Below, one piece after another: positions 26,788 through 35,493 of a DNA stretch of 64,000 nucleotides. Every line of letters starts with the position of its first letter. The first letter of the stretch is position 1. Where the stretch lies: assembly GCF_015751765.1 (NCBI RefSeq), contig NZ_JADOTX010000001.1, positions 1 through 64,000 of the forward strand. The letters run 5' to 3'. Position numbers and translations under genes: made by a program. The notes under the pieces were generated by a model. That model had not been told where the DNA came from. It made no database searches and saw only the letters and a list, made by a program, of their open reading frames with translations. Origin of the DNA: Micromonospora ureilytica. Lineage in GTDB: Bacteria > Actinomycetota > Actinomycetes > Mycobacteriales > Micromonosporaceae.

Positions 26788-28199
26788 GCAGGCGACTGGT
26801 GGTCCTCGACGTGGTGGGGTTGACACCACGACTACTGGCGCACATGCCTCGACTGCGGGGTGTCGCCGACGGCGGCTTCCGGGCCGAGCTGGGCACCGTG
26901 CTGCCCGCCGTGACCTGCTCGGTGCAGTCCACCTTCCTCACCGGCGAGCCGCCCAGTGGGCACGGCATCGTCGGCAACGGGTGGTATTTCCGGGACCTGG
27001 GCGAGGTGTTGCTGTGGCGGCAGCACAACGCGCTGGTCGGCGGGGACAAGCTGTGGCAGGCCGCCCGTCGGGCCGAGCCCGGCTACACAGTCGCCAACGT
27101 CTGCTGGTGGTACGCCATGGGCGCGGACGTCAACTGGACGGTGACGCCCCGCCCGGTCTACTACGCCGACGGGCGCAAGGAGCCGGACTGCTACACCGAC
27201 CCGCCGGAGCTGCACGACGCGCTCACCGGGCGGCTGGGCACGTTCCCGCTCTTCACCTACTGGGGGCCGACGGCCGGGCTGCCGTCGTCGCGGTGGATCT
27301 GCCAGGCGGCCGAGCAGATCCTCGCCGACGTGTCACCCGACCTGACGCTCGTCTACGTGCCGCACCTGGACTACGACCTGCAACGCTTCGGTCCCTCGTC
27401 GGCCCAGGCCGCCGCGGCGGCAGCGGAGCTGGACGCGGTGCTCGGCCCGCTCCTGGACGCCGCCCGGGCCCGGGACGCCACGGTTGTGGTGCTGTCGGAG
27501 TACGGCATCACCGACGTGTCCCGGCCGGTGGACGTCAACCGGTTGCTGCGCGCCGAGGGCCTGTTGCACGTGCACACCCAGGCGGGCATGGAGTACCTCG
27601 ACCCGTGGACGTCGAAGGCGTTCGCGGTCGCCGACCACCAGATCGCGCACGTCTACGTGAAGGATCCGGCCGACGTGCCGGCCGTGGCGAAGCTCTGCGC
27701 CGGCCTGCCCGGGGTGGCCGAGGTGCTGGACGCCGAAGGCAAGGCCGCACACGGTCTGGACCATCCGCGCGCCGGTGAGCTGGTGCTGGTGGCCGAACCG
27801 GACGCCTGGTTCACCTACTACTACTGGCTGGACGACGCCCAGGCACCGGACTTCGCCCGGCTGGTGGAAATCCACCGCAAGCCGGGGTACGACCCGGCGG
27901 AGCTGTTCTTCGACCCGGCCAACCCCGGTGCCGCGAAGGCCCGCGCCGGTGTGGCGCTGGCCCGCAAGAAGCTCGGCATGCGGTACCTGATGAGCGCTGT
28001 CGGCCTGGACGCCGGCGCGCGGGCGGTGCGCGGCTCGCACGGGCGGCTGCCGGACGACCCGGCGGACGGCCCGGTGCTGCTCTGCTCCGACCCGACCGCG
28101 GCCCGGGACAAGATCGCGGCCACCGAGGTCAAGGCGTTGCTGCTGGAGCTGGCCGGGCTGAGCCCCGGCGGTGCGGGCGGGTCGGGGGAGGGCTCATGA
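26784..28199 (+). CDS. eboF: EboF-like nucleotide pyrophosphatase/phosphodiesterase (alkaline phosphatase superfamily)
   Basis: 471 residues, ATG overlapping the EboE stop. The alkaline-phosphatase fold is visible: the metal ligand Asp9 in VVLDVVGLTP, probable nucleophile Thr44 in PAVTCSVQSTFLTGE, HLDYDLQRFGP, VVLSEYGIT and a metal-binding histidine in VADHQIAHVY. There is no signal peptide, so it works in the cytosol. It probably hydrolyses a phosphate or pyrophosphate ester in the pathway, for example on a prenylated or nucleotide-linked intermediate. Confidence 0.87.
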   Translation: MSRRLVVLDVVGLTPRLLAHMPRLRGVADGGFRAELGTVLPAVTCSVQSTFLTGEPPSGHGIVGNGWYFRDLGEVLLWRQHNALVGGDKLWQAARRAEPGYTVANVCWWYAMGADVNWTVTPRPVYYADGRKEPDCYTDPPELHDALTGRLGTFPLFTYWGPTAGLPSSRWICQAAEQILADVSPDLTLVYVPHLDYDLQRFGPSSAQAAAAAAELDAVLGPLLDAARARDATVVVLSEYGITDVSRPVDVNRLLRAEGLLHVHTQAGMEYLDPWTSKAFAVADHQIAHVYVKDPADVPAVAKLCAGLPGVAEVLDAEGKAAHGLDHPRAGELVLVAEPDAWFTYYYWLDDAQAPDFARLVEIHRKPGYDPAELFFDPANPGAAKARAGVALARKKLGMRYLMSAVGLDAGARAVRGSHGRLPDDPADGPVLLCSDPTAARDKIAATEVKALLLELAGLSPGGAGGSGEGS

Positions 28200-29263
28200 C
28201 TGTCACTGTCGCGCCCACCGACGCCAGCGAATTGCGGGCGCGCTTCGACGCGGAGCTGGCCGGGTTTCTCAGCCGGCAGGGCCCGGACTGGCCGGATGGA
28301 GCGCCGCGCGGCGTGTTCACCGCGCTCCAACGGTTCGTGCTGGCCGGTGGCAAGCGGTTACGACCGCTCTTCTGCTACTGGGGCTGGCGCGGCGCGGGGG
28401 CCGCGGACGGCACCCCGATCGTGGTGGCCGCGGCGGCTCTGGAGCTGTTCCACGCGTTCGCGCTGATCCACGACGACATCCTGGACGGCAGCGACCGCCG
28501 TCGGGGTGAGCCGTCGGTGCACCGGCTCTTCGCCGACCTGCACGCCCGCTCGTCGTGGCGCGGTGACCCCGAGGCGTACGGCCGCAACACCGCGCTGCTC
28601 TGCGGGGACCTCTGCGCGGCCTGGTCGGATCAGATGTTCCACGAGTGCGGGCTGAGCACCGAGCAGGTGCACCGGGGGTACAGCGTGTTCGCGCTGATGC
28701 GGACCGAGGTGATCGCGGGGGAGTACCTGGACCTGGTCTCGGGCGTGGGTGACGGCTCGGTGGCCAGCGCGCTCACCGTGATCCGGATGAAGGCCGCCAG
28801 GTACACGGTGACCCGCCCGTTGCAGATCGGCGCGGCCCTGGCCGGCGCGGAGCCCGAGCTGATCGCCGCGCTGGGCGAGTTCGGTGACCCGCTTGGTGAC
28901 GCGTTCCAGCTCCGCGACGACGTCCTCGGTGTGTTCGGCGACCCGGCGGTCACCGGAAAATCGGTCCTGGACGACCTGCGTGAGGGCAAGCCCACGGTCA
29001 TGATGGCGCTGGCCCGCAGCGCCGCCGACCGGCCCCAGACCATCCGGCTGCGGGAGCTGTTCGGCAACCCGGCGTTGGACGCCGAGGGCGCGGCGGAGCT
29101 GCGTGACATCATCGAGGCGACCGGCGCCCGGGAGCGGATCGAGCAGATGATCCGGGTCCGGACCGAGGCCGCGCTCTCCGCCCTGCAGAGCGCAATGGTG
29201 GCCGACGAGGCCCGCGTGGCCCTGGTCGCGCTGGCCGGGCAGGCGATCGACCGACGCGCCTGA
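28196..29263 (+). CDS. Polyprenyl diphosphate synthase (IspA/GGPP synthase family)
   Basis: 355 residues, ATG overlapping the EboF stop. First aspartate-rich motif HDDILDGSDRRRG (about residues 90-103) preceded by GGKRLRP; the second is QLRDDVLGVFGD (about 238-249), where the usual final Asp of DDxxD is Gly. It makes a C15-C25 isoprenoid diphosphate from IPP and an allylic primer. The bulky residues upstream of the first motif (LFHAFALIHDD) fit a short-to-medium chain product. As the last gene of the operon it probably supplies the chain used by the UbiA enzyme. Confidence 0.93.
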   Translation: MTVTVAPTDASELRARFDAELAGFLSRQGPDWPDGAPRGVFTALQRFVLAGGKRLRPLFCYWGWRGAGAADGTPIVVAAAALELFHAFALIHDDILDGSDRRRGEPSVHRLFADLHARSSWRGDPEAYGRNTALLCGDLCAAWSDQMFHECGLSTEQVHRGYSVFALMRTEVIAGEYLDLVSGVGDGSVASALTVIRMKAARYTVTRPLQIGAALAGAEPELIAALGEFGDPLGDAFQLRDDVLGVFGDPAVTGKSVLDDLREGKPTVMMALARSAADRPQTIRLRELFGNPALDAEGAAELRDIIEATGARERIEQMIRVRTEAALSALQSAMVADEARVALVALAGQAIDRRA

Positions 29264-29270
29264 CCGGCGA

Positions 29271-29345
29271 CTTTCGATCAAATTGACAAAAGTTGATGCT
29301 GAACCGCCGGAAGGTATGGACACATCGACACGTGCGACTTAGTGT
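29271..29345 (+). promoter_or_regulatory. Promoter of the secreted sugar dehydrogenase, matching the ROK-operon promoter
   Basis: An imperfect inverted repeat (ACTTT..TCAA/TTGA..AAAGT, 29271-29295) contains GACAAAAGTTG (29286-29296). TGGACA (29318-29323) follows 32 bp after its start and TAGTGT (29340-29345) is a possible -10. The same order and 32-bp spacing occur at 14059/14091, suggesting one regulator for both. A GTGTCG...AACAC stretch after the -10 is also shared. Confidence 0.55.
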
Positions 29346-29479
29346 CGTGACCAACACGAACATGTTTCGTCGAGGTGAACCGGCGGCGCGGTAACCCATC
29401 GACCCCCTCACCGCTACGGCATCCGGCGCGACGGCGCGCGCCCGGCCTGGCAGTCATTCGTCAGGAAGGGACAGCACAG

Positions 29480-32335
29480 ATGTCCATGAAGGACGCTCCC
29501 AGACAACGGTCCCGACGATGGTTCTCCGCCGGATCAGCGCTGCTGCTGGCGGTCGCCGCCGGCACTGTCACATTCGCCGCCGGTTCCGCCCCCGCACAGG
29601 CGCACACGATCGTCGCCAGCGACTTCCAGCAGGTCGAGCTGGCCCGCGGCGTGACCGACATGGGTGAGCCGATGTCACTGGCGGTGCTGCCGGACCGCTC
29701 GGTCCTGCACACGGCCCGCAACGGCACCCTGCGCCGCACCGATTCCAACGGCACCACCACCGCGATCGGCACCCTGTCGGTGTACAACCACGACGAGGAG
29801 GGGTTGCAGGGCGTCGGGGTCGACCCGGGCTTCGCCTCCAACCGGTACATCTACCTCTACTACGCACCGCCGCTCTCCACCCCTGGCGGGGACGCGCCGG
29901 CCACCGGCACCGACTTCTCCGCCTGGGACGGCGTCAACCGGCTCTCCCGGTTCACCCTCAACTCGGACTTCACGCTCAACCAGTCCAGCAAGGTCGACGT
30001 GCTCGACGTCCCGGCCAGCCGTGGCGTGTGCTGCCACGTCGGTGGGGACATCGACTTCGACGCCGCCGGCAACCTCTACCTGTCCACCGGCGACGACACC
30101 AACCCGTTCGAGTCGTCCGGCTACTCACCGCTGGACGAGCGGACCAACCGCAACCCCGCGTACGACGCGCAGCGCAGCGCCGGCAACACCAACGACCTGC
30201 GTGGCAAGGTCCTGCGGATCAAGGTGAACGCCAACGGCACGTACTCCATCCCGTCGGGCAACCTGTTCGCCCCCGGCACGGCCAAGACCCGGCCGGAGAT
30301 CTACGCGATGGGGTTCCGCAACCCGTTCCGGATCAGCGTGGACAAGGCCACCGGTGTGGTCTACGTCGGTGACTACGGGCCGGACGCCGGCTCCACCAGC
30401 TCCACCCGCGGGCCGTCCGGCCAGGTGGAGTTCAACCGGGTCGCCGCACCTGGCAACTACGGCTGGCCGTACTGCACCGGCACCAACACCAGCACCGAGA
30501 CGTACAACGAGTTCGACTTCGCCACCAGCGCCAGCGGATCCAAGTACAACTGCACCGGCGGACCGACGAACAACTCGTTCCGCAACACCGGCCTGACCAC
30601 CCTGCCGCCCGCCCAGCCGGCCTGGATCCGGTACGCCGGCGACGCCGGCACCCCGACCGAGTTCGGCGGCGGCTCCGAGTCGCCGATGGGCGGCCCGGTC
30701 TACCGGTACAACGCCTCGTCGACCTCCACCACCAAGTTCCCGCAGTCGTTCGACGGGCAGTTCTTCGCCACCGAGTTCGGCCGCGGCTGGATCAAGCCGA
30801 TCCACGTCAACTCCGACGGCTCCCGGGGCACCATCGACACCTTCCCCTGGGTCGGCAAGCAGGTGATGGACTCGGCGTTCGGCCCGGACGGCGCGTACTA
30901 CGTGCTCGACTACGGCACCGGTTACTTCAACGGTGACGCCAATTCGGCGCTCTACCGCTTCGACTACGTCGGCGGCGGCAACCGGGCGCCCACCGCGAAA
31001 GCCAGCGCCAACCGCACCTCCGGGGCAGCCCCGCTCGCGGTGACCTTCTCCTCGGCCGGCTCGTCCGACCCCGAGGGCGGCACGTTGACCTACTCGTGGG
31101 CGTTCGGTGACGGGACCACCTCGACCGCCGCCAACCCGACGAAGACCTACAGCGCCAACGGCACCTACACCGCCACGCTGACCGTGCGGGACCCGCAGGG
31201 CGCCACCGGCAGCAGCAGCGTGCAGATCAGCGTCGGTAACACCGCGCCCACTGTCACGATCAACAACCCGGGCAACGGTCAGCTGTTCAGCTTCGGGGAC
31301 ACCGTGCCGTACAGCATCACGGTGACCGACCCGGAGGACGGCACCATCGACTGCACGAAGGTCAAGATGACCTACGTGCTCGGGCACGACCAGCACGGGC
31401 ACCAGATCACCTCGAAGACCGGTTGCTCGGGCTCGATCACCATCCCGGTCGACGGCGAGCACGACGACGCGGCGAACATCTTCGCGATCTTCGACGCCGA
31501 GTACACCGACGGCGGTGGGCTGACCACGCACACCCAGCACACGCTGCCGCCGCGGCACCGCCAGGCCGAGTTCTACGGCACCTCGTCGGGGATCAACGTG
31601 TTCAGCAAGACCCCGGCCGAGGGCGGCAAGACCGTCGGTGACATCAACAACGGCGACTGGATCGCGTTCCAGCCGTACCGGCTGGGCAACGTGACATCGT
31701 TCAACGCCCGGGTCTCCTCGGCGGGCGCCGGTGGCACCCTCCAGGTCCGGGCCGGCTCGGCCACCGGCACGGTGCTCGGCTCGGCCACGGTCCCGGTGAC
31801 CGGCGGCTGGGAAACCTTCGCCACGGTCACCGGGTCGATCACCAACCCGCCGACCGGCACGACCACGCTCTACCTGACCTTCGCCGGGTCGGGCACCGGG
31901 GCGCTCTACGACCTGGACGCCTTCTCCCTCGTCACCGGGACGCCCCCGGCCGGTGGGGCTGGGGCGATCAAGGGCCTCGGTGGCAAGTGCCTGGACGTGC
32001 GGAGCGCCGCCACCGCCGACGGCACGCAGATCCAGATCTACACCTGCAACGGCAGTACGGCGCAGACCTGGGCCGTGACGCCGAACTCGACGATCAAGTC
32101 GTTGGGCAAGTGCCTGGACGTCTCGGGTGCTGCCACCGCCGACGGCACCAAGATCCAGCTCTGGACCTGCAACGGCAGTGGCGCCCAGAACTGGGCCGCC
32201 CAGGCCGACGGCACGCTCCGCAACACCTCGTCGGGCAAGTGCCTCGACGTCTCCGGTAGCAGCTCCGCCGACAGCACGGTGGTCCACCTGTGGACCTGCA
32301 ACACCGCCGCCAACCAAAAGTGGACCCTGCCCTGA
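29480..32335 (+). CDS. Secreted PQQ-type sugar dehydrogenase with PKD, CBM6-like and ricin domains
   Basis: 951 residues from ATG 29480. A signal peptide ends near SAPAQAHT (residue 41). Residues about 45-500 form a glucose/sorbosone dehydrogenase beta-propeller (DMGEPMSLAVLPDRSVLHTARNG, DEEGLQGVGVDPGFASNRYIYLYY, NDLRGKVLRI, YAMGFRNPFRISVD). A PKD domain (about 502-587), a CBM6-like beta-sandwich (about 697-822) and a three-repeat ricin-type lectin with QTW, QNW and QKW motifs (about 827-951) follow. It probably oxidises sugars on a polysaccharide outside the cell. The last ~250 residues are closely shared with the next gene. There is a 216-bp leader. Confidence 0.9.
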   Translation: MSMKDAPRQRSRRWFSAGSALLLAVAAGTVTFAAGSAPAQAHTIVASDFQQVELARGVTDMGEPMSLAVLPDRSVLHTARNGTLRRTDSNGTTTAIGTLSVYNHDEEGLQGVGVDPGFASNRYIYLYYAPPLSTPGGDAPATGTDFSAWDGVNRLSRFTLNSDFTLNQSSKVDVLDVPASRGVCCHVGGDIDFDAAGNLYLSTGDDTNPFESSGYSPLDERTNRNPAYDAQRSAGNTNDLRGKVLRIKVNANGTYSIPSGNLFAPGTAKTRPEIYAMGFRNPFRISVDKATGVVYVGDYGPDAGSTSSTRGPSGQVEFNRVAAPGNYGWPYCTGTNTSTETYNEFDFATSASGSKYNCTGGPTNNSFRNTGLTTLPPAQPAWIRYAGDAGTPTEFGGGSESPMGGPVYRYNASSTSTTKFPQSFDGQFFATEFGRGWIKPIHVNSDGSRGTIDTFPWVGKQVMDSAFGPDGAYYVLDYGTGYFNGDANSALYRFDYVGGGNRAPTAKASANRTSGAAPLAVTFSSAGSSDPEGGTLTYSWAFGDGTTSTAANPTKTYSANGTYTATLTVRDPQGATGSSSVQISVGNTAPTVTINNPGNGQLFSFGDTVPYSITVTDPEDGTIDCTKVKMTYVLGHDQHGHQITSKTGCSGSITIPVDGEHDDAANIFAIFDAEYTDGGGLTTHTQHTLPPRHRQAEFYGTSSGINVFSKTPAEGGKTVGDINNGDWIAFQPYRLGNVTSFNARVSSAGAGGTLQVRAGSATGTVLGSATVPVTGGWETFATVTGSITNPPTGTTTLYLTFAGSGTGALYDLDAFSLVTGTPPAGGAGAIKGLGGKCLDVRSAATADGTQIQIYTCNGSTAQTWAVTPNSTIKSLGKCLDVSGAATADGTKIQLWTCNGSGAQNWAAQADGTLRNTSSGKCLDVSGSSSADSTVVHLWTCNTAANQKWTLP

Positions 32336-32342
32336 GCTGGCG

Positions 32343-32388
32343 GGAGGGGCCCTTCGACAACGCCTAGAGTGGTGCGAGGGGCCCCTCC
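32343..32388. terminator. Hairpin between the two secreted-protein genes
   Basis: GGAGGGGCCC (32343-32352) pairs with GGGCCCCTCC (32379-32388), loop 26 bases. It lies in the 75-bp gap before the ThuA gene and could terminate or attenuate transcription. Confidence 0.5.
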
Positions 32389-32410
32389 TAACCGCAATTA
32401 GGAGAGCGAT

Positions 32411-34513
32411 ATGCGCAGACGCCTGCGACCCGTCCTCGGTGCGGCCATGGCCGCACTCGCCGTCATCGCCTGCACCACCCCGGCCACCCCGGCCAGCGCC
32501 GCCGACGCCCCGTACGACGTGCTGGTCTTCTCCAAGACCGCCGGTTTCCGGCACGACGCGATCCCGGTCGGCATCCAGACCATCCGTGACCTGGGCGCGG
32601 CGAACAACTTCACGGTCACCGCGACCGAGGACGCCGCCGCGTTCACCACGAGCAACCTCAACCAGTACGAGTCTGTCGTCTTCCTCAACACCACAGGCGA
32701 CGTGCTCAACGCCAGCCAGCAGACCGCCTTCGAGTCGTACATCGGCTCCGGCCGCGGGTACGTGGGTGTGCACGCCGCCGCCGACACCGAGTACGACTGG
32801 CCGTTCTACGGCAACCTCGTGGGGGCGTGGTTCTCCTCGCACCCCGCGATCCAGCAGGCCAACATGAAGGTGGAAGACCGGGGTCACGCGGCCACCGGGC
32901 ACCTGCCGCAGACCTGGACCCGCACCGACGAGTGGTACAACTACCGCACCAACCCGCGTTCGACAGCCCACGTGCTGGCCACGCTTGACGAGTCGTCGTA
33001 CTCCGGCGGCGGCATGGGCGCCGACCACCCGTTGAGCTGGTGCAAGAGCTACAGCGGTGGCCGGTCCTTCTACACCGGCGCGGGGCACACCCAGGCGTCG
33101 TACGCGGAGTCGGGGTTCCGGAACCACCTGCTCGGCGGCATCCGGTACGCCTCCGGTCGGAGCAAGGCCGACTGCCGGCCCGAGACCGGCTACACCCCGC
33201 TCTACAACGGCTCGACGACCGGCTGGTCGCAGGCCGGCCCGGGTAACTTCACCAACTCCGACGCCACCCTGACGTCGGTGGGCGGCATGGGGTTGTTCTG
33301 GTACAACGCCAAGCAGTTCACCAACTACTCGCTGAAGCTCGACTGGAAGATGGCCGGGGACGACAACTCCGGCATCTTCATCGGCTTCCCGCCGTCGAGT
33401 GACCCGCAGTCGGCGATCAACAACGGCTACGAGGTCCAGATCGATGCCACCGACGCGGTCGACCGCACCACCGGCTCGGTCTACACGTACAAGGCCGCCG
33501 ACACCGCAGCCCGCGACGCGGCGCTGAACGCGCCGGGGGAGTGGAACACCTACGAGCTGCTGGTCGAGGGCGAGCGGCTGCAGGTCCTGCTCAACGGGGT
33601 GAAGATCAACGACTTCACCAACACCGACCCGGTCCGCTCGCTGGCCGGCCACATCGGCATCCAGAACCACGGCACCGGTGACGACGTCGCGTTCCGCAAC
33701 ATCCGGATCAAGGAGCTGGGCACCACCCCGACGCCCACCGGCACGATCCAGGCCGAGACGTTCAGCTCGGCCAATGGCGTCTCCGCGTTCACCAAGGACG
33801 GCGCCAACGGTGGGCAGACCCTCGGCTACATCGAGCCGGGTGACTGGGCCGCGTACAACGGGGTCAACCTGACCGGGGTCACCTCGTTCACGGCCCGGGT
33901 CGTCTCCGGCGGGGCGGGTGGCACCATCCAGGTGCGCACCGGCTCGGCCACCGGCCCGGTGCTCGGCTCGGTCGCCGTGCCCAACACCGGCAGTTGGACG
34001 ACCTACGCCAACGTCACCACGGCGCTGTCCAACGTCCCGTCCGGCACCCAGAACCTCTACCTCACCTTCACCGGTAGCGGAACGGGGCTCTTCGACCTGG
34101 ACGACTTCACCCTTGTCAAGGGCGGCGGCGGCACCGGGGTCGGCCCGATCAAGGGTCTGGCCGGCAAGTGCCTGGACGTGCGCAGCGGCGGGACCGCCGA
34201 CGGCACCCAGATCCAGCTCTACACCTGCAACGGCGGCACGGCGCAGAGCTGGACCGTGTCCGGCTCGACCCTCAAGGCGCTGGGCAAGTGCCTGGACGTC
34301 TCCGGTGGTGGCACCGCCAACGGCACCAAGATCCAGCTCTGGACCTGCAACGGCAGCGGCGCGCAGAACTGGGCGGCGGCGTCCGACGGCACCCTGCGCA
34401 ACCCGTCGTCGGGCAAGTGCCTGGACGTCTCCGGCAACAACTCCGCCGACAGCACCATCGTGCACCTCTGGACCTGCCTGAACGCGGCCAACCAGAAGTG
34501 GACCCTGCCCTGA
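32411..34513 (+). CDS. Secreted ThuA - DUF1080 - CBM6-like - ricin multidomain protein
   Basis: 700 residues from ATG 32411 with TAGGAGAG upstream; signal peptide to about residue 31. A ThuA-like glutamine-amidotransferase fold (about 34-250: DVLVFSKTAGFRHDAIPVGIQTI, GRGYVGVHAAADTEYDWPFY) is fused to a DUF1080 domain (about 258-438: YTPLYNGSTTGWSQAG, DNSGIFIGFP, GHIGIQNHG), then a CBM6-like domain and a ricin lectin. DUF1080 proteins include 3-keto-disaccharide hydrolases, and ThuA is linked to 3-ketotrehalose metabolism. With the sugar dehydrogenase before it, cleavage of oxidised glycosides is a reasonable inference. Confidence 0.9.
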   Translation: MRRRLRPVLGAAMAALAVIACTTPATPASAADAPYDVLVFSKTAGFRHDAIPVGIQTIRDLGAANNFTVTATEDAAAFTTSNLNQYESVVFLNTTGDVLNASQQTAFESYIGSGRGYVGVHAAADTEYDWPFYGNLVGAWFSSHPAIQQANMKVEDRGHAATGHLPQTWTRTDEWYNYRTNPRSTAHVLATLDESSYSGGGMGADHPLSWCKSYSGGRSFYTGAGHTQASYAESGFRNHLLGGIRYASGRSKADCRPETGYTPLYNGSTTGWSQAGPGNFTNSDATLTSVGGMGLFWYNAKQFTNYSLKLDWKMAGDDNSGIFIGFPPSSDPQSAINNGYEVQIDATDAVDRTTGSVYTYKAADTAARDAALNAPGEWNTYELLVEGERLQVLLNGVKINDFTNTDPVRSLAGHIGIQNHGTGDDVAFRNIRIKELGTTPTPTGTIQAETFSSANGVSAFTKDGANGGQTLGYIEPGDWAAYNGVNLTGVTSFTARVVSGGAGGTIQVRTGSATGPVLGSVAVPNTGSWTTYANVTTALSNVPSGTQNLYLTFTGSGTGLFDLDDFTLVKGGGGTGVGPIKGLAGKCLDVRSGGTADGTQIQLYTCNGGTAQSWTVSGSTLKALGKCLDVSGGGTANGTKIQLWTCNGSGAQNWAAASDGTLRNPSSGKCLDVSGNNSADSTIVHLWTCLNAANQKWTLP

Positions 34514-34523
34514 CCGACTGACC

Positions 34524-34560
34524 CCGGAGGGGCCGCGACTCACGTCGTAGGCCCCTCCGG
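34524..34560 (+). terminator. Terminator after the ThuA/DUF1080 gene
   Basis: CCGGAGGGGCC (34524-34534) pairs perfectly with GGCCCCTCCGG (34550-34560), 15-base loop, 10 bp after the stop codon. Confidence 0.8.
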
Positions 34561-34629
34561 CCCTCCGGCCTGAGCGCCGACGTGCCCGGCTGGTCGGTCG
34601 CAACGGCAAAGCGCGACGCGTGTCTCCAA

Positions 34630-34679
34630 CGAGCGTGATGTCTGTGAGTCATCTTGATGACCCACAGACATCACGCTCG
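34630..34679. repeat. Long near-perfect palindrome (24-bp arms)
   Basis: Bases 34630-34653 pair with 34656-34679 except one A/C mismatch (34647/34662), leaving a 2-base loop. In length, single internal mismatch and position after a gene end it matches the hairpin at 9413-9465, but the sequence is different. It may terminate transcription or be a small palindromic element. Confidence 0.6.
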
Positions 34680-34778
34680 CACCGCTTCGTCGGCCGGGTC
34701 GTCGGGTGTGTTGGCGGGTTGCGGGTTTGCGTGGACGCCGCCGACCGGCGTACAGCTGGCTGCCGTACCTTGACCTGC

Positions 34779-35279
34779 ATGGGGTTGTTCGCGCAGTGGC
34801 GTGGGACGGTGCTGGCGCGAGGTCATCAGCTGCTCGGTGTGCTGGGTCGGGCCGATGAGCCCGACGACCCGTCCGGGCCTACGCCCAGCCTGAACCGTCT
34901 CGACGCGTTGGTGGAGGGCTTCACCGCCGGCCAACCGGTGCGGTGGACCGTGGCCGGGCAACCCCGGCCGCTGCCCGGCCCGGTCGACGTGGTGGCGTAC
35001 CGGATCATTGAGGAAGCGCTGACCAACGCCTGCCGGCACGCGCCGGGCGCTCCGGTCGGGGTCCGCCTGCGCTACGACGCCGCGGGCATCACCATCGAGG
35101 TCCGCGACGAGGGCGCCGGTCCCGCTCCGTCCGGCGGCGGCACCCAGGCCGCCGGCCGGGGTCTGGTCGGGGTACGCAGGCGCGCCGAGCGGCTCGGCGG
35201 CACGTTCTCGGCCGGCCCGCGCGCCGGTGGCGGCTTCACCGTGCGGGCTGTCCTGCCCGCTCCCGAGGAAATGGTCTGA
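34779..35279 (+). pseudogene. Truncated NarL-type sensor histidine kinase (ATPase half only)
   Basis: 166 residues from ATG 34779. It keeps the linker PTPSLNRLDALVEGF and the HATPase domain (N box [18 protein letters not shown], then DEGAGP and [15 protein letters not shown]). The sensor part and the dimerisation/phospho-acceptor histidine helix are missing; the homology begins at the end of that helix. No response regulator follows within the 214-bp gap to the next gene. It is therefore probably a remnant, although a stand-alone ATPase cannot be excluded. Confidence 0.7.
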
Positions 35280-35493
35280 TGATCGGCCGACCGCAGGGCT
35301 TCCCCGATGGGGTGGCGCGGAAATAGGGTGGGGGACGGCGACCGTGCTGGTGGCCGGTGACCCGGTGGGAGGCGCAACCCGCCGGGCTCAGGTGTGCTCC
35401 GCACCCACCGGTGACCGCGCGAGTGCCGCGTACGTCCGGTCACCCTCGCCCCGGTCCGCACATGGAATCCCCATCACAAAGGGGAGAAGGACA

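Noticed and set aside
30125..34609. A 1494-residue open frame on the minus strand, antisense to the two secreted-protein genes
   Set aside because: Composition is Val/Arg/Gly-rich with no domain or start signals, and it mirrors the codon bias of the true plus-strand genes. It is a high-GC artefact.
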